Numbered from the stretch's first letter, positions 29,897 to 37,652 are shown. The stretch: DNA of 37,664 nt from Streptomyces sp. TRM64462 (GCF_013362995.1 NZ_JABWDV010000326.1:1-37664); one strand, 5' to 3'. Notes: generated by a model not told the origin, from the sequence alone. A program made the numbers and translations.

Positions 29897-30298
29897 GTGA
29901 GCGAGTTCGGGCGGAGTGTGCGCGGGGTGCGGCTGTGGTTCGCGCCGCAGCGCGTACGGGAGGAGGGGCAGACGCCCGACTACCGGTTCTCGCTCGCCAA
30001 CGAGCGCACCTTCCTCGCGTGGCTGCGGACCGGGCTCGCGCTGGTGGGTGGCGGGTTCGCGGTGGACCAGTTCCTGCCGGACCTGCGGTGGGGCGTGCGG
30101 GTCGGGATGGCGCTGGCGCTGCTCGCGGCCGGTGCGCTGTGCGCGCTGCGGGCCGTGAACCACTGGGTGCGGTGCGAGCGGGCGATGCGGCGCGGTGAGG
30201 ACCTGCCGGTGAGCCGCTTCCCCGCGCTGCTGGGCGTCGCGGTGGGGCTGGTGGCCGTGGCGATGGTGCTGGTCGTGCTGTTCGGGTGGACCGGGTGA
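29897..30298 (+). CDS. DUF202 (YidH-type) membrane protein
   Basis: A 133-residue protein with three probable membrane helices (ANERTFLAWLRTGLALVGGGFAVD, VGMALALLAAGALCALRAV, ALLGVAVGLVAVAMVLVVLF). The NERTFLAWLRTGLAL motif is diagnostic of DUF202/YidH. Function unknown in the family. The GTG at 29897 follows TTAGGGT by 6 bp, a leaderless-type start. A second, shorter DUF202-like gene follows at 30405, so the two probably form one unit and may make a hetero-oligomer. Confidence 0.88.
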   Translation: MSEFGRSVRGVRLWFAPQRVREEGQTPDYRFSLANERTFLAWLRTGLALVGGGFAVDQFLPDLRWGVRVGMALALLAAGALCALRAVNHWVRCERAMRRGEDLPVSRFPALLGVAVGLVAVAMVLVVLFGWTG

Positions 30299-30323
30299 CG
30301 GGTGGGCCGGTGGACCGGGTGGC

Positions 30324-30377
30324 GGGTGGACCGGACGGACCGGGTGCGCCGGGTGGACCGGACGGACCGGGTGCGCC
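30324..30377 (+). repeat. 27-bp perfect tandem duplication between the DUF202 genes
   Basis: Bases 30324-30350 are repeated exactly at 30351-30377, built from GGTGGACCGG and GGGTGCGCC units. Looser copies of these units flank both sides (from about 30283 to 30395). No start codon is usable before 30405 in the downstream frame, so the block is noncoding and probably a slippage product. Confidence 0.8.
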
Positions 30378-30404
30378 GGGTGCGCCGGGTGGCAGGGGGA
30401 AGGC

Positions 30405-30728
30405 GTGACGGCTCCGGTCGGCGGGGGCGTGCGGGATCCGGGGCTCCAGCCGGAGCGCACGCGGCTGGCGTGGCGCCGTACGACGCTGTCGTGCACCGTG
30501 GCCGCCGTGCTGGCCGCGCGGCAGGCCGTGCACGACGGGCCGTCGGCCGCCGGGCTGCTGGGGGCGGCACTGTCGCTGCTGGTGTGGCTGGCGTTCCTGG
30601 GCCTGGCGCAGCGGCGTATCCGTGCGCTGGACTCGGCGCGGCCCGCGCCGCTGGGCCCGGCGGGTGCGGTCGCGGCGGTGGGGTGCACGGTGGCGCTGGC
30701 GGCGTTCGCGGTGGCGGTGGTGTGGTGA
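30405..30728 (+). CDS. Short DUF202-like membrane protein
   Basis: A 107-residue protein with three hydrophobic helices. RDPGLQPERTRLAWRRTTLSCTVAAVLAARQ is the DUF202 signature in its Arg-rich actinobacterial form. It starts at a GTG (30405) with GGGGGAAGG just upstream. Its role is unknown; position next to the YidH-type gene suggests a joint function in the membrane. Confidence 0.8.
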   Translation: MTAPVGGGVRDPGLQPERTRLAWRRTTLSCTVAAVLAARQAVHDGPSAAGLLGAALSLLVWLAFLGLAQRRIRALDSARPAPLGPAGAVAAVGCTVALAAFAVAVVW

Positions 30729-30812
30729 GGGCGGTGAGGGCGGTGACGCGCCGGGGCGGTGTGCGTCCTTGAGGTCGGAGGCCTCGCCGCCGGGCGCCGG
30801 GCGCCCGTCGCC

Positions 30813-31739
30813 TCAGCCGACCGTGACCACCACCTTGCCCTGGAGGCCGCCCTCCATGTTGGCGCGCTGCGCGTCGGCGGCCTCCTCCAGCGGATAGGTC
30901 TTCGCGACCCGTACGGTCAGAACCCCCTGTTCCGCCAGCTCCGCCAGGGCCGTGAGGTCGGCCGCATCGGGGCGGACGAAGACGTACTGGCCGCCCATGC
31001 CGATGACCTCCCCGTCCGCGATGGAGGCGAGCCGGCCGTCCGGGGCCAGCACGTGCGCGGAGTCCTTGAGGATCTGGCCGCCCACGGTGTCGAACGCCGC
31101 GTCCACACCGCCGGGCGCCAGGGCGCGGACCCGGGCGGCGAGCCGGTCGCCGTACACGACGGGTTCGGCGCCCAGCGCGCGGACGCGGTCCGTGCCCGCC
31201 TCCCGTACGGCGCCGATCACGCGGGCGCCCAGGTGCCGGGCGATCTGGACCGCCATCGCGCCGACGCCGCCCGCCGCCGCGTGCACCAGGAGCGTGTCGC
31301 CCTCGCGGACGCGCAGGGCCCGGGTCAGCACCTGGTACGCGGTGAGGCCCACCAGCGGCAGCGCCGCCGACTCCTCGAAGCCCAGGTCGCGGGGCTTGCG
31401 GGCGAGGGTGCGGACCGGCGCGGCCACGTACTCGGCGAACGTGCCGTGGCACAGGACGTCCTCGCGCACGTAGCCCATCACCTCGTCGCCCACGGCGAAC
31501 TCGGGAACCGCGACGCCCGGCTGCACGACGACCCCGGAGACGTCCCAGCCCGGGATCACGGGGAAGACGGTGTCGAGGACCGTGTCCATGTAGCCGGCCT
31601 GGCACTTCCAGTCGACCGGGTTCACGGCGGCGGCCCGCACCTTGACCAGGACCTTGTCCGGGCCCACCTTCGGGTCGGGGAGCTCGCCGAACTCCAGTAC
31701 CTCGGGTCCGCCGTAGCGGCGGTAACTGATCGCCTTCAT
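30813..31739 (-). CDS. NADPH-dependent quinone oxidoreductase-like MDR protein
   Basis: A 308-residue zinc-independent medium-chain dehydrogenase/reductase. The GroES-like half starts MKAISYRRYGGPEVLEFGELPDP and includes AAAVNPVDWKCQAG and VIPGWDVSGVV; the cofactor loop is LLVHAAAGGVGAMAVQIARHLGARVIG (AAxGGVG). It lacks the structural zinc cysteines of alcohol dehydrogenases. Known members reduce quinones or enones with NADPH. ATG at 31739; divergent from the His-rich gene. No partner can be named. Confidence 0.9.
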   Translation of the reverse strand: MKAISYRRYGGPEVLEFGELPDPKVGPDKVLVKVRAAAVNPVDWKCQAGYMDTVLDTVFPVIPGWDVSGVVVQPGVAVPEFAVGDEVMGYVREDVLCHGTFAEYVAAPVRTLARKPRDLGFEESAALPLVGLTAYQVLTRALRVREGDTLLVHAAAGGVGAMAVQIARHLGARVIGAVREAGTDRVRALGAEPVVYGDRLAARVRALAPGGVDAAFDTVGGQILKDSAHVLAPDGRLASIADGEVIGMGGQYVFVRPDAADLTALAELAEQGVLTVRVAKTYPLEEAADAQRANMEGGLQGKVVVTVG

Positions 31740-31857
31740 AGTCCGACCCTCCGGCGGGTCAGGCGCCCCCGCAACCCCGGGTGATCAATCGGGCAAATGG
31801 GATTAATCTAGGGATGTACGGGAAGATCTACAGGCCCTCGCGAGAGTGAGGCTCGGC

Positions 31858-32154
31858 ATGACGGTCCTGCACCAGGAACATCCGGCACACACGCACGCCC
31901 ACGGTCCCGCCTGCGGCCACCAGTCCGTGGTCCACGGCGACCACGTGGACTACTCCCACGACGGGCATCTGCACCGCGAGCACTCCGGGCACTGGGACGA
32001 GTGCGAGCCGGGCGAGCACATCGCGCACAGCGGCCACGCGCACGAGCACGGCGACAACTGCGGGCACCCGGCCGTCGCGCACGGCGACCATCTCGACTAC
32101 CTGCACGACGGGCACCGGCACGCGGCGCACGACGGACACTGGGACGACCACTGA
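31858..32154 (+). CDS. Histidine-rich protein, putative metal binder
   Basis: A 98-residue protein with about a quarter His and two near-copies of a unit: VVHGDHVDYSHDGHLHREHSGHWDE and VAHGDHLDYLHDGHRHAAHDGHWDD. Three cysteines lie in CGH or ECEPG contexts (ACGHQ, NCGHP). His/Asp/Cys density implies binding of Zn, Ni or Cu; no transporter or chaperone fold is visible. It has no signal peptide. The ATG at 31858 follows GAGG by 6 nt; an in-frame GTG at 31846 is the alternative. The promoter region has an A+T-rich stretch (GGGATTAATCTAGGG) but I do not see a sequence I would call a Zur box. Confidence 0.75.
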   Translation: MTVLHQEHPAHTHAHGPACGHQSVVHGDHVDYSHDGHLHREHSGHWDECEPGEHIAHSGHAHEHGDNCGHPAVAHGDHLDYLHDGHRHAAHDGHWDDH

Positions 32155-32281
32155 TCCCGCCGGTTCCGCGCCGCTGACGGGCGGCCCGGCGGACCCGGAT
32201 GGAGGACCCGGCGTTTCCCGAGGCAGCGTCAACTGGCACGCTCTGCATGTCCAGTTCGGCCCTGACTCGGGGGGATGACCG

Positions 32282-33193
32282 GTGCCCGCGACCGATCCTT
32301 ACACCGTCCAGCTCGCTTCCGGCGTGTACGCCTACGTCCAGCCCGACGGCGGCTGGTGCCTCAACAACGCCGGGTTCGTCGGCGACGCGACGGAGACCGT
32401 CCTGATCGACACCACCGCGACCGAGCGGCGCGCGCTGGCGCTGCGGGACGCGCTGCTGGCGGAGGGCGCCGCGCCGCCCCGCACGGTGGTCAACACCCAC
32501 CACCACGGGGACCACACGTACGGCAACTCGGTGTTCCTGCCCGATGCGGTGGTGGTGGGGCACGAGGCGTGCCGGCGGGAGGTGCTGGCGGCGGGGCGGC
32601 AGCTCCATCTCATCTGGCCGCAGACGGACTTCGGGGACATCCGCGTGACGGCGCCGTCGGTGACGTACAGCGACCGGATGACGCTGCACGCGGGCGGTAC
32701 GGAGGTGCGGCTGATCCACCCGGGCGTGGCGCACACCGCGGGCGACACGATCGTGCACCTGCCGGAGCGCGGGGTGGTGTTCACGGGCGACCTGATCTTC
32801 CACGGGGGTACGCCGTTCCTCGCGACCGGGTCACTGCGGGGGTCGCTGCGGGCGCTGGACGTGCTGCGGTCGCTGGACGCGGAGGTGGTGGTGCCGGGGC
32901 ACGGGCCGGTCGCGGATCCGTCGGTGTACGACGCGACGGAGCGGTACCTGCGGTTCGTCGCCGAGGTCGCGGAGGCGGGGCACGCGAAGGGGCTGACGCC
33001 GCTGGAGGTGGCACGGGGGGCGGATCTCGGGGAGTTCGGGGAGCTGCGGGAGAGCGAGCGGCTGGTGGCCAATGTGCATCGGGCCTATGCGGAGCTGGAG
33101 GGGTTGGAGGAGGGGGCTCCGCTGGAGGTGGGGGCGGTGTTCGGGGACATGGCGGCGATGAACGGCGGCGCACCGGTGGCGTGCCACGCCTGA
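32282..33193 (+). CDS. Metallo-beta-lactamase-fold hydrolase
   Basis: A 303-residue MBL-fold protein. The metal motif NTHHHGDHTYGN (HxHxDH), later VAHTAGDTIVHL (metal His and Asp region with VFTGDLIFHGGTPF), and VVVPGHGPVAD supply the usual two-metal ligands. Without more, the substrate is unknown; relatives include hydroxyacylglutathione- and lactone-type hydrolases. It starts at a GTG (32282) with GGGGGATG upstream. No signal peptide, so a cytosolic enzyme and not a secreted beta-lactamase. Confidence 0.88.
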   Translation: MPATDPYTVQLASGVYAYVQPDGGWCLNNAGFVGDATETVLIDTTATERRALALRDALLAEGAAPPRTVVNTHHHGDHTYGNSVFLPDAVVVGHEACRREVLAAGRQLHLIWPQTDFGDIRVTAPSVTYSDRMTLHAGGTEVRLIHPGVAHTAGDTIVHLPERGVVFTGDLIFHGGTPFLATGSLRGSLRALDVLRSLDAEVVVPGHGPVADPSVYDATERYLRFVAEVAEAGHAKGLTPLEVARGADLGEFGELRESERLVANVHRAYAELEGLEEGAPLEVGAVFGDMAAMNGGAPVACHA

Positions 33194-33281
33194 GCGTCCG
33201 GAGCGCGGGGCCTCACCGGGCCCCGCGCCCCTGCGCCCGGCACGTTTGGCGTCCTGGGGCGGGCGGGACGGAGTGCGGGCG

Positions 33282-33442
33282 GCCGGTTCCGCTGTGCCCA
33301 CCCTCCCCCAAGCTCTCGGCTTCGCTCGCGCAGGGGGAACCCCCATCGCCCTGGGGGTCCCCCTGCACGAAGTGCTTGGGGGTGGGGGTACCTCCCTGGA
33401 CGAAGTCCTTGGGGGAGAACGTATGCCCACCAAGGAACCGGC
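33282..33442. repeat. Palindromic intergenic repeat with a nested second element
   Basis: The outer arms (GCCGGTTCC 33282-33290, GGAACCGGC 33434-33442) and CCCACC boxes match the intact copy at 23248-23306, but the inner hairpin is replaced by about 120 bp. That insert begins CTCCCCCAAG (33303-33312) and ends CTTGGGGGAG (33408-33417), its own inverted repeat, with CTTCG/CGAAG next to it and further C/G-rich arms inside. The 33194-33504 gap has no gene. Confidence 0.75.
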
Positions 33443-33504
33443 GTAAGGCGCACCGCCCATAGCGGAACCGGCGGCGCCCGCGAGGAGGCGGGGGTGGACG
33501 ACAT

Positions 33505-33518
33505 ACCGACTGGTCGGT
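33505..33518. promoter_or_regulatory. TetR-type operator before the kinase-dehydrogenase operon
   Basis: ACCGACTGGTCGGT is an inverted repeat (ACCGAC/GTCGGT). A related 14-mer, ACTAACCGGTCGGT (37557-37570), lies before the SDR gene; 11 of 14 bases agree. The TetR gene between them is the likely partner. Confidence 0.65.
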
Positions 33519-33564
33519 CATGATGCGGGGGTCAGTGTTCCCACCCCCCTCGGAGGTGCGCATC

Positions 33565-34590
33565 ATGAGCTCTGCCCCGCCGCCAGGACTCGACCCCGTC
33601 CGGCTGCGTGAACTGCTGGAACGGGAGCGGCCCGGGCTGGTCGGGGGGCCGCTGGAGGCCCGGCTGATCGAGGGCGGGCGGTCCAACCTGACGTACGTCG
33701 TGACGGACGGCGCCGGGCGGTGGGTGGTGCGGCGGCCGCCGCTGGGGCACGTACTGGCGACCGCGCACGACATGAAGCGGGAGCACCGGGTCGTCAGCGC
33801 GCTGCACCCGACGCCGGTGCCGGTGCCCGAGCCGGTGCTGCTGTGCGAGGACGAGGCGGTGCTCGGCGCGCCGTTCTACGTCATGGAGCACGTGGCCGGG
33901 ACGCCGTACCGGACCGCCGAGCAGCTCGGCGCGCTGGGCCCGGGCCGGACCCGCGGGGCCGTGCTCGGGCTCGTCGACACGCTCGTCGAGCTGCACGCCG
34001 TCGATCCGGACGCCGTCGGGCTCGCGGACTTCGGGCGGCCCGACGGGTTCCTGGACCGGCAGCTGCGCCGCTGGGGCAAGCAGCTGGACGCCTCCCGGGG
34101 CCGCCCGCTCGACGGGATCGACGAGCTGCAGGCCGGGCTCGGCCGGGAACTCCCCCGTTCGCCGGCGCCGACCGTCGTCCACGGCGACTTCCGGCTCGAC
34201 AACGTCCTCATCGACGGCGACGACGACCGGATCACCGCCGTACTCGACTGGGAGATGTCCACGCTCGGCGATCCGCTCACCGACCTCGGCCTGCTGGTGA
34301 TGTACAGCACCCCGCTCCGGGTGCCCGACTCCCCCGTCAGCACGACCGCCACCGCCCCCGGCCACCCGGCGCCGGCCGAGCTGATCGAGCGGTACGCCGT
34401 CCGGTCCGGGCGTGACGTCTCGTCCCTCGCCTGGTACACGGCGTTCGCCTGGTTCAAGCTCGCCGTGATCCTGGAGGGCATCCACTACCGGTACACGCTC
34501 GGGCAGACCGTCGGCGCCGGCTTCGACCGGATCGGCGAGCTGGTGCCCGTCTTCATCGAGCACGGTCTGACGACCCTTCAGGAAGGCTGA
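33565..34590 (+). CDS. APH-family kinase of the ACAD10/11 type
   Basis: A 341-residue kinase-fold protein. APH motifs are complete: GGRSNLTYVVTDGAGRWVVRRPP (nucleotide loop and Lys-equivalent), VVHGDFRLDNVLI (Brenner HGD and catalytic Asp/Asn), and AVLDWEMSTLGDPLTDLG (DxD metal motif). It is followed after 6 bp by an acyl-CoA dehydrogenase, the same two domains fused in eukaryotic ACAD10 and ACAD11. Known: the fused enzymes phosphorylate 4-hydroxyacyl-CoA and then eliminate phosphate. Inference: this pair does the same for hydroxylated fatty acids, rather than aminoglycoside resistance. The ATG at 33565 has GGAGGTG 6 nt upstream; the ATG at 33520 touches the operator and is unlikely. Confidence 0.9.
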   Translation: MSSAPPPGLDPVRLRELLERERPGLVGGPLEARLIEGGRSNLTYVVTDGAGRWVVRRPPLGHVLATAHDMKREHRVVSALHPTPVPVPEPVLLCEDEAVLGAPFYVMEHVAGTPYRTAEQLGALGPGRTRGAVLGLVDTLVELHAVDPDAVGLADFGRPDGFLDRQLRRWGKQLDASRGRPLDGIDELQAGLGRELPRSPAPTVVHGDFRLDNVLIDGDDDRITAVLDWEMSTLGDPLTDLGLLVMYSTPLRVPDSPVSTTATAPGHPAPAELIERYAVRSGRDVSSLAWYTAFAWFKLAVILEGIHYRYTLGQTVGAGFDRIGELVPVFIEHGLTTLQEG

Positions 34591-34596
34591 TCCCGT

Positions 34597-35829
34597 ATGG
34601 ACTTCGCATTCGACGCACGCACGGAGGAGCTGCGGGGGCGGCTGCTCGCCTTCATGGAGGAGTTCGTCCACCCGGCGGAGGCCGTGGCCGAGGAGCAGCG
34701 GGCCAAGCTGGCCTCGCCCTGGGACACCCCGCAGGTCGTGGAGGACCTGAAGGCGGAGGCCAGGCGGCAGGGGCTGTGGAACCTGTTCTTCACAAACCAA
34801 CACAGCCTTCCCGACGAGGAGTACGGGGCGGGGCTCACCAACCTCCAGTACGCGCCGCTCGCCGAGATCACCGGCCGGTCGCCGCAACTGGCACCGACCG
34901 CCCTGAACTGCGCGGCGCCCGACACCGGGAACATGGAGGTGCTCGCCCAGTTCGGCAGCGCCGAGCAGCGGAAGCGGTGGCTGGAGCCGCTGCTGGCCGG
35001 CGAGATCCGGTCCGCGTTCGCCATGACCGAGCCGGAGGTCGCCTCATCCGACGCCACGAACATCGAGACCCGCATCGAGCGGGACGGCGACGACTACGTC
35101 ATCACCGGGCGGAAGTGGTACATCTCCGGGGCCATGAACCCCGACTGCCGGATCTTCATCGTCATGGGGAAGACCGATCCGGACGGCGACGACATCCGGC
35201 GGCAGCAGTCCATGGTGCTCGTGCCGCGCGACACGCCCGGTGTCGAGGTGCGCCGCGCCATGCGCGTGTACGGGTACGAGGACCACTACCACGGCGGGCA
35301 CGCCGAGGTCGTGTTCGACGGGGCGCGGGTGCCGGTGGCGAACCTGGTCGGCGAGGAGGGCGGGGGCTTCGCGATCGCCCAGGCGCGGCTCGGCCCCGGG
35401 CGGATCCACCACTGCATGCGGCTGATCGGCATGGCCGAGCGGGCCATCGAGCTGATGTGCCGCCGCGCCGTGTCCCGTACGGCCTTCGGGAAGCCGCTGG
35501 CCGCGCAGGGGCAGGTGCAGGCGTGGATCGCGGACGCCCGGGTCGCGGTGGAGCAGCTGCGGCTGCTGGTGCTGAAGACCGCGTGGCTGATGGACACGGT
35601 CGGCAACAAGGGCGCCCACACCGAGATCCAGGCCATCAAGATCGCCACGCCCCGGACCGTCGTGGACATCCTGGACCAGGCGGTGCAGCTGCACGGGGCC
35701 GGCGGGGTCAGCCAGGACTTCCCGCTGGCGGAGCTGTGGGCGGCGGCGCGGACGCTGCGGCTCGCGGACGGGCCGGACGAGGTGCACCAGCGGTCCCTCG
35801 CCCGGCGGGAGCTCGGGCGGCACGCCTGA
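34597..35829 (+). CDS. Acyl-CoA dehydrogenase (ACAD10/11-like)
   Basis: A 410-residue FAD acyl-CoA dehydrogenase. The N-terminal helical domain, FAMTEPEVASSDATN (FAD/substrate loop), WYISGAMNPDCRIFIVMGKTD (beta domain), and the C-terminal SRTAFGKPLAAQGQVQ and VQLHGAGGVSQDFPLA are typical. The family's catalytic Glu lies in the C-terminal domain; here GAGGVSQDFPL holds no Glu where many ACADs have one, as in some ACAD11-group members. It starts 6 bp after the kinase stop, in the same operon. Together they probably channel 4-hydroxyacyl-CoA into beta-oxidation. Confidence 0.92.
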   Translation: MDFAFDARTEELRGRLLAFMEEFVHPAEAVAEEQRAKLASPWDTPQVVEDLKAEARRQGLWNLFFTNQHSLPDEEYGAGLTNLQYAPLAEITGRSPQLAPTALNCAAPDTGNMEVLAQFGSAEQRKRWLEPLLAGEIRSAFAMTEPEVASSDATNIETRIERDGDDYVITGRKWYISGAMNPDCRIFIVMGKTDPDGDDIRRQQSMVLVPRDTPGVEVRRAMRVYGYEDHYHGGHAEVVFDGARVPVANLVGEEGGGFAIAQARLGPGRIHHCMRLIGMAERAIELMCRRAVSRTAFGKPLAAQGQVQAWIADARVAVEQLRLLVLKTAWLMDTVGNKGAHTEIQAIKIATPRTVVDILDQAVQLHGAGGVSQDFPLAELWAAARTLRLADGPDEVHQRSLARRELGRHA

Positions 35830-35830
35830 C

Positions 35831-35892
35831 GGACAGGACGAGACGGCGCCCCCGGCGGAGGTTCCCGCCGGGGGCGCTGTGTCGTCCTGTCC
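35831..35892 (+). terminator. Nested two-level terminator after the acyl-CoA dehydrogenase
   Basis: An inner perfect 13-bp stem (35846-35858 with 35865-35877) is enclosed by outer 11-bp arms GGACAGGACGA (35831-35841) and TCGTCCTGTCC (35882-35892). It follows the stop by 2 bp. Confidence 0.85.
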
Positions 35893-35935
35893 TCGTGCCG
35901 TACGCCGTCCCCGCACGGGGAGCGCCGCCGCGCCT

Positions 35936-35993
35936 TACGGCCGCAGGGAGCGCAGCAGCAGGTCCGCCAGATGGTCGGCCACCTGCTGCGGGC
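35936..35993 (-). pseudogene. Duplicated 3' tail of the TetR gene
   Basis: These 58 bases match 36065-36122 with one mismatch. The original is the end of the TetR gene, coding QQVADHLADLLLRSLRP and the first bases of its stop. The copy has no start or upstream reading frame of its own, so it is a gene fragment. GGGCGCTGTGTC occurs at 35872-35883, right before, and at 35990-36001, at the end of the fragment, hinting at recombination between short repeats. Confidence 0.75.
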
Positions 35994-36063
35994 GCTGTGT
36001 CATTCCCGGGGGATAACCCCCGGACCCCCAGCCGAAGACCGGCCCGGCAAGAGTCCAGGCACC

Positions 36064-36660
36064 CTACGGCCGCAGTGAGCGCAGCAGCAGGTCCGCCAGA
36101 TGGTCGGCCACCTGCTGCGGGCTGAGCGGGCCGTCGGGGCGGTACCAGGTCGACAGGTGGTGCACCGAGCCGAAGTGGTAGTCGACCACCAGGTCGGCCG
36201 GGGTCGCCGTGGAGAAGACGCCGGCCTGCTGGCCCTCCTCGATGAGCGCGCGGAAGCGTTCGTGGTAGCGGCGCCGCTCGGCGCGTACCTGCTTGTTCTT
36301 CTCGGGGCTCAGGTGGTGCATCGAGCGGAAGAAGATCGACGCGTCGTCGAGGTTCTCGATGGTCGTGACGACCACGTCGGCCGCGGCGTCGCGGAGCCGC
36401 TGCTCGACGGGCGCGTCGGCGTTCGCGAAGGCGTCGAGGCGCTCCTGCTGGAGGCGCAGCACGCGCGCGTAGACCTCGTGCAGGAGGTCCTCCTTGGAGC
36501 CGAAGTAGTGGTACAGGGCGCCCTTGGTGACCCCTGCCGCCTCGACGATCTCCTGCACGGATGTGCGGTCGTAGCCGCGTTCGGCGAAGAGGCGCGTGGC
36601 GGCGGCCAGCAGCCTCCTGGGGACGGGTGTGGTGCCGCTCCCGTCCGTCGTCCTGGCCAT
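36064..36660 (-). CDS. TetR-family repressor
   Basis: A 198-residue TetR regulator. The N-terminal HTH reads RLFAERGYDRTSVQEIVEAAGVTKGALYHYFGSKEDLL, a standard TetR signature. The C-terminal ligand domain is of the fatty acid/CoA-sensing type by context only. It lies between an ACAD operon and an SDR, each with a matching operator, and has a dyad CGGTCG-T-CGACCG of its own at 36697-36709, 37 bp upstream of the ATG. Inference: it represses these units and is released by an acyl-CoA. The ATG at 36660 has GAGGTG 7 nt upstream. Confidence 0.92.
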   Translation of the reverse strand: MARTTDGSGTTPVPRRLLAAATRLFAERGYDRTSVQEIVEAAGVTKGALYHYFGSKEDLLHEVYARVLRLQQERLDAFANADAPVEQRLRDAAADVVVTTIENLDDASIFFRSMHHLSPEKNKQVRAERRRYHERFRALIEEGQQAGVFSTATPADLVVDYHFGSVHHLSTWYRPDGPLSPQQVADHLADLLLRSLRP

Positions 36661-36696
36661 GTGCCGCCACCTCGCATTTCCTCTGTGTTCGTCGGC

Positions 36697-36709
36697 CGGT
36701 CGTCGACCG
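36697..36709. promoter_or_regulatory. Possible autoregulatory operator of the TetR gene
   Basis: CGGTCG-T-CGACCG, a dyad in the 74-bp gap between SDR stop and TetR start, shares the CGGTCG half-site with the other two operators. Weaker evidence than those. Confidence 0.4.
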
Positions 36710-36734
36710 ATCTTCCCACTGGTCCCGCCGCGGA

Positions 36735-37508
36735 TCACTCCGCGGTGCCCTCCCAGGTCCGCTGGACGCGGTTCATGCCGCCCAGCCAGCGCTCGGGCTC
36801 GGCGGCGCGTGCCCGGTAGAAGCCGGCCACCTCGGGGTGCGGGAGGATCAGGAACCGGTCCTCGGCCATGCCCGTGAAGAGCGCGTCGGCGACGTCCTCG
36901 GGCTCGATGGCGGTGGGCGCGAGGACGAGCTCGCCGGCCGATCCCGCGGCGGTGAGCATGTCCGTACGGACGCCCTGCGGGCAGATGGCGTGGACCTTCA
37001 GGCCGCGGTGGCGGTAGGTGAGGGAGAGCCACTCCGCGAAGGCGTACGCGCCGTGCTTGGTCACGCTGTAGGGGGCGGCGCCGACCATGGTGAGCAGCCC
37101 GGCGGCGGACACGGTGGAGACGAAGCGGCCGCTGCCGTGCTCCAGCCAGTCGGGCAGCAGGGCGCGGGCCGCGCGGACGTGGGCCATCAGGTTGACGTCC
37201 CAGGCGGCGGCCCAGACGGCCTCGTCGGCGAAGGCGTCGCCGGGCGAGGCGAGGCCGGCGTTGGCACAGTAGATGTCGACGGTGCCGCCGAGCGCGTCAC
37301 GGGCCTCGTCGACGATCGTGGAGGCGTCGCCGGGGACGGCGGTGGCGCCGATCTCGGCGGCGACGGCCTTGGTGCGGTCGGGGTCGAGGTCGTTGACGAC
37401 GACACGGGCGCCTTCGGCGGCGAAGCGGCGGGCGAGTGCCGCGCCTATCCCGCCGCCGGCTCCGGTGACGACGACTCCCTGACCCTGCACCGTACGCGTC
37501 GGACTCAT
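36735..37508 (-). CDS. Short-chain dehydrogenase/reductase
   Basis: A 257-residue classical SDR. TGAGGGIGAALA is the NAD(P)-binding loop, CANAGL the NAG motif, and STVSAAGLLTMVGAAPYSVTKH holds catalytic Ser, Tyr and Lys. It may oxidise or reduce a hydroxy/keto acyl intermediate in the same pathway as the ACAD pair, given the shared operator. The ATG at 37508 (MSPTRTV) is the likely start; a GTG at 37553 would leave no space before the operator. It is followed by the TetR gene in the same direction. Confidence 0.92.
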   Translation of the reverse strand: MSPTRTVQGQGVVVTGAGGGIGAALARRFAAEGARVVVNDLDPDRTKAVAAEIGATAVPGDASTIVDEARDALGGTVDIYCANAGLASPGDAFADEAVWAAAWDVNLMAHVRAARALLPDWLEHGSGRFVSTVSAAGLLTMVGAAPYSVTKHGAYAFAEWLSLTYRHRGLKVHAICPQGVRTDMLTAAGSAGELVLAPTAIEPEDVADALFTGMAEDRFLILPHPEVAGFYRARAAEPERWLGGMNRVQRTWEGTAE

Positions 37509-37556
37509 CGGCTGACCGCCCTCTCCTTCGGGAACCACTGCCACAGGAGTCACCAG

Positions 37557-37570
37557 ACTAACCGGTCGGT
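37557..37570. promoter_or_regulatory. TetR-type operator before the SDR gene
   Basis: ACTAACCGGTCGGT, differing at three positions from the operator at 33505-33518. It lies in the divergent region between SDR and the next gene on the plus strand, so it could control both. Confidence 0.65.
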
Positions 37571-37610
37571 ATGTACTGGAGGAAGGGTCCGCGCGTTAGC
37601 GTGCGGGGCC

Positions 37611-37652
37611 ATGACAGCGCGTGTCGGACCGATCACGGAGGTGCGCTCATGA
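37611..37652 (+). CDS. Possible 13-residue leaderless upstream ORF
   Basis: An ATG at 37611, 8 bp after a TTAGCGT -10-like box, opens a 13-codon frame (MTARVGPITEVRS) whose TGA overlaps the next ATG as ATGA. The peptide is not recognised. The arrangement would couple translation of the next gene to a leaderless mini-ORF. Its reality as a translated ORF is uncertain. Confidence 0.35.
   Translation: MTARVGPITEVRS

Noticed and set aside
27420..30533. A 1037-codon minus-strand open frame
   Set aside because: It overlaps the FAD dehydrogenase in another frame and the NUDIX and DUF202 genes; composition is shadow-like.
33565..34590. Aminoglycoside resistance gene
   Set aside because: APH fold is shared, but the ACAD neighbour and TetR/SDR context point to acyl-CoA metabolism.
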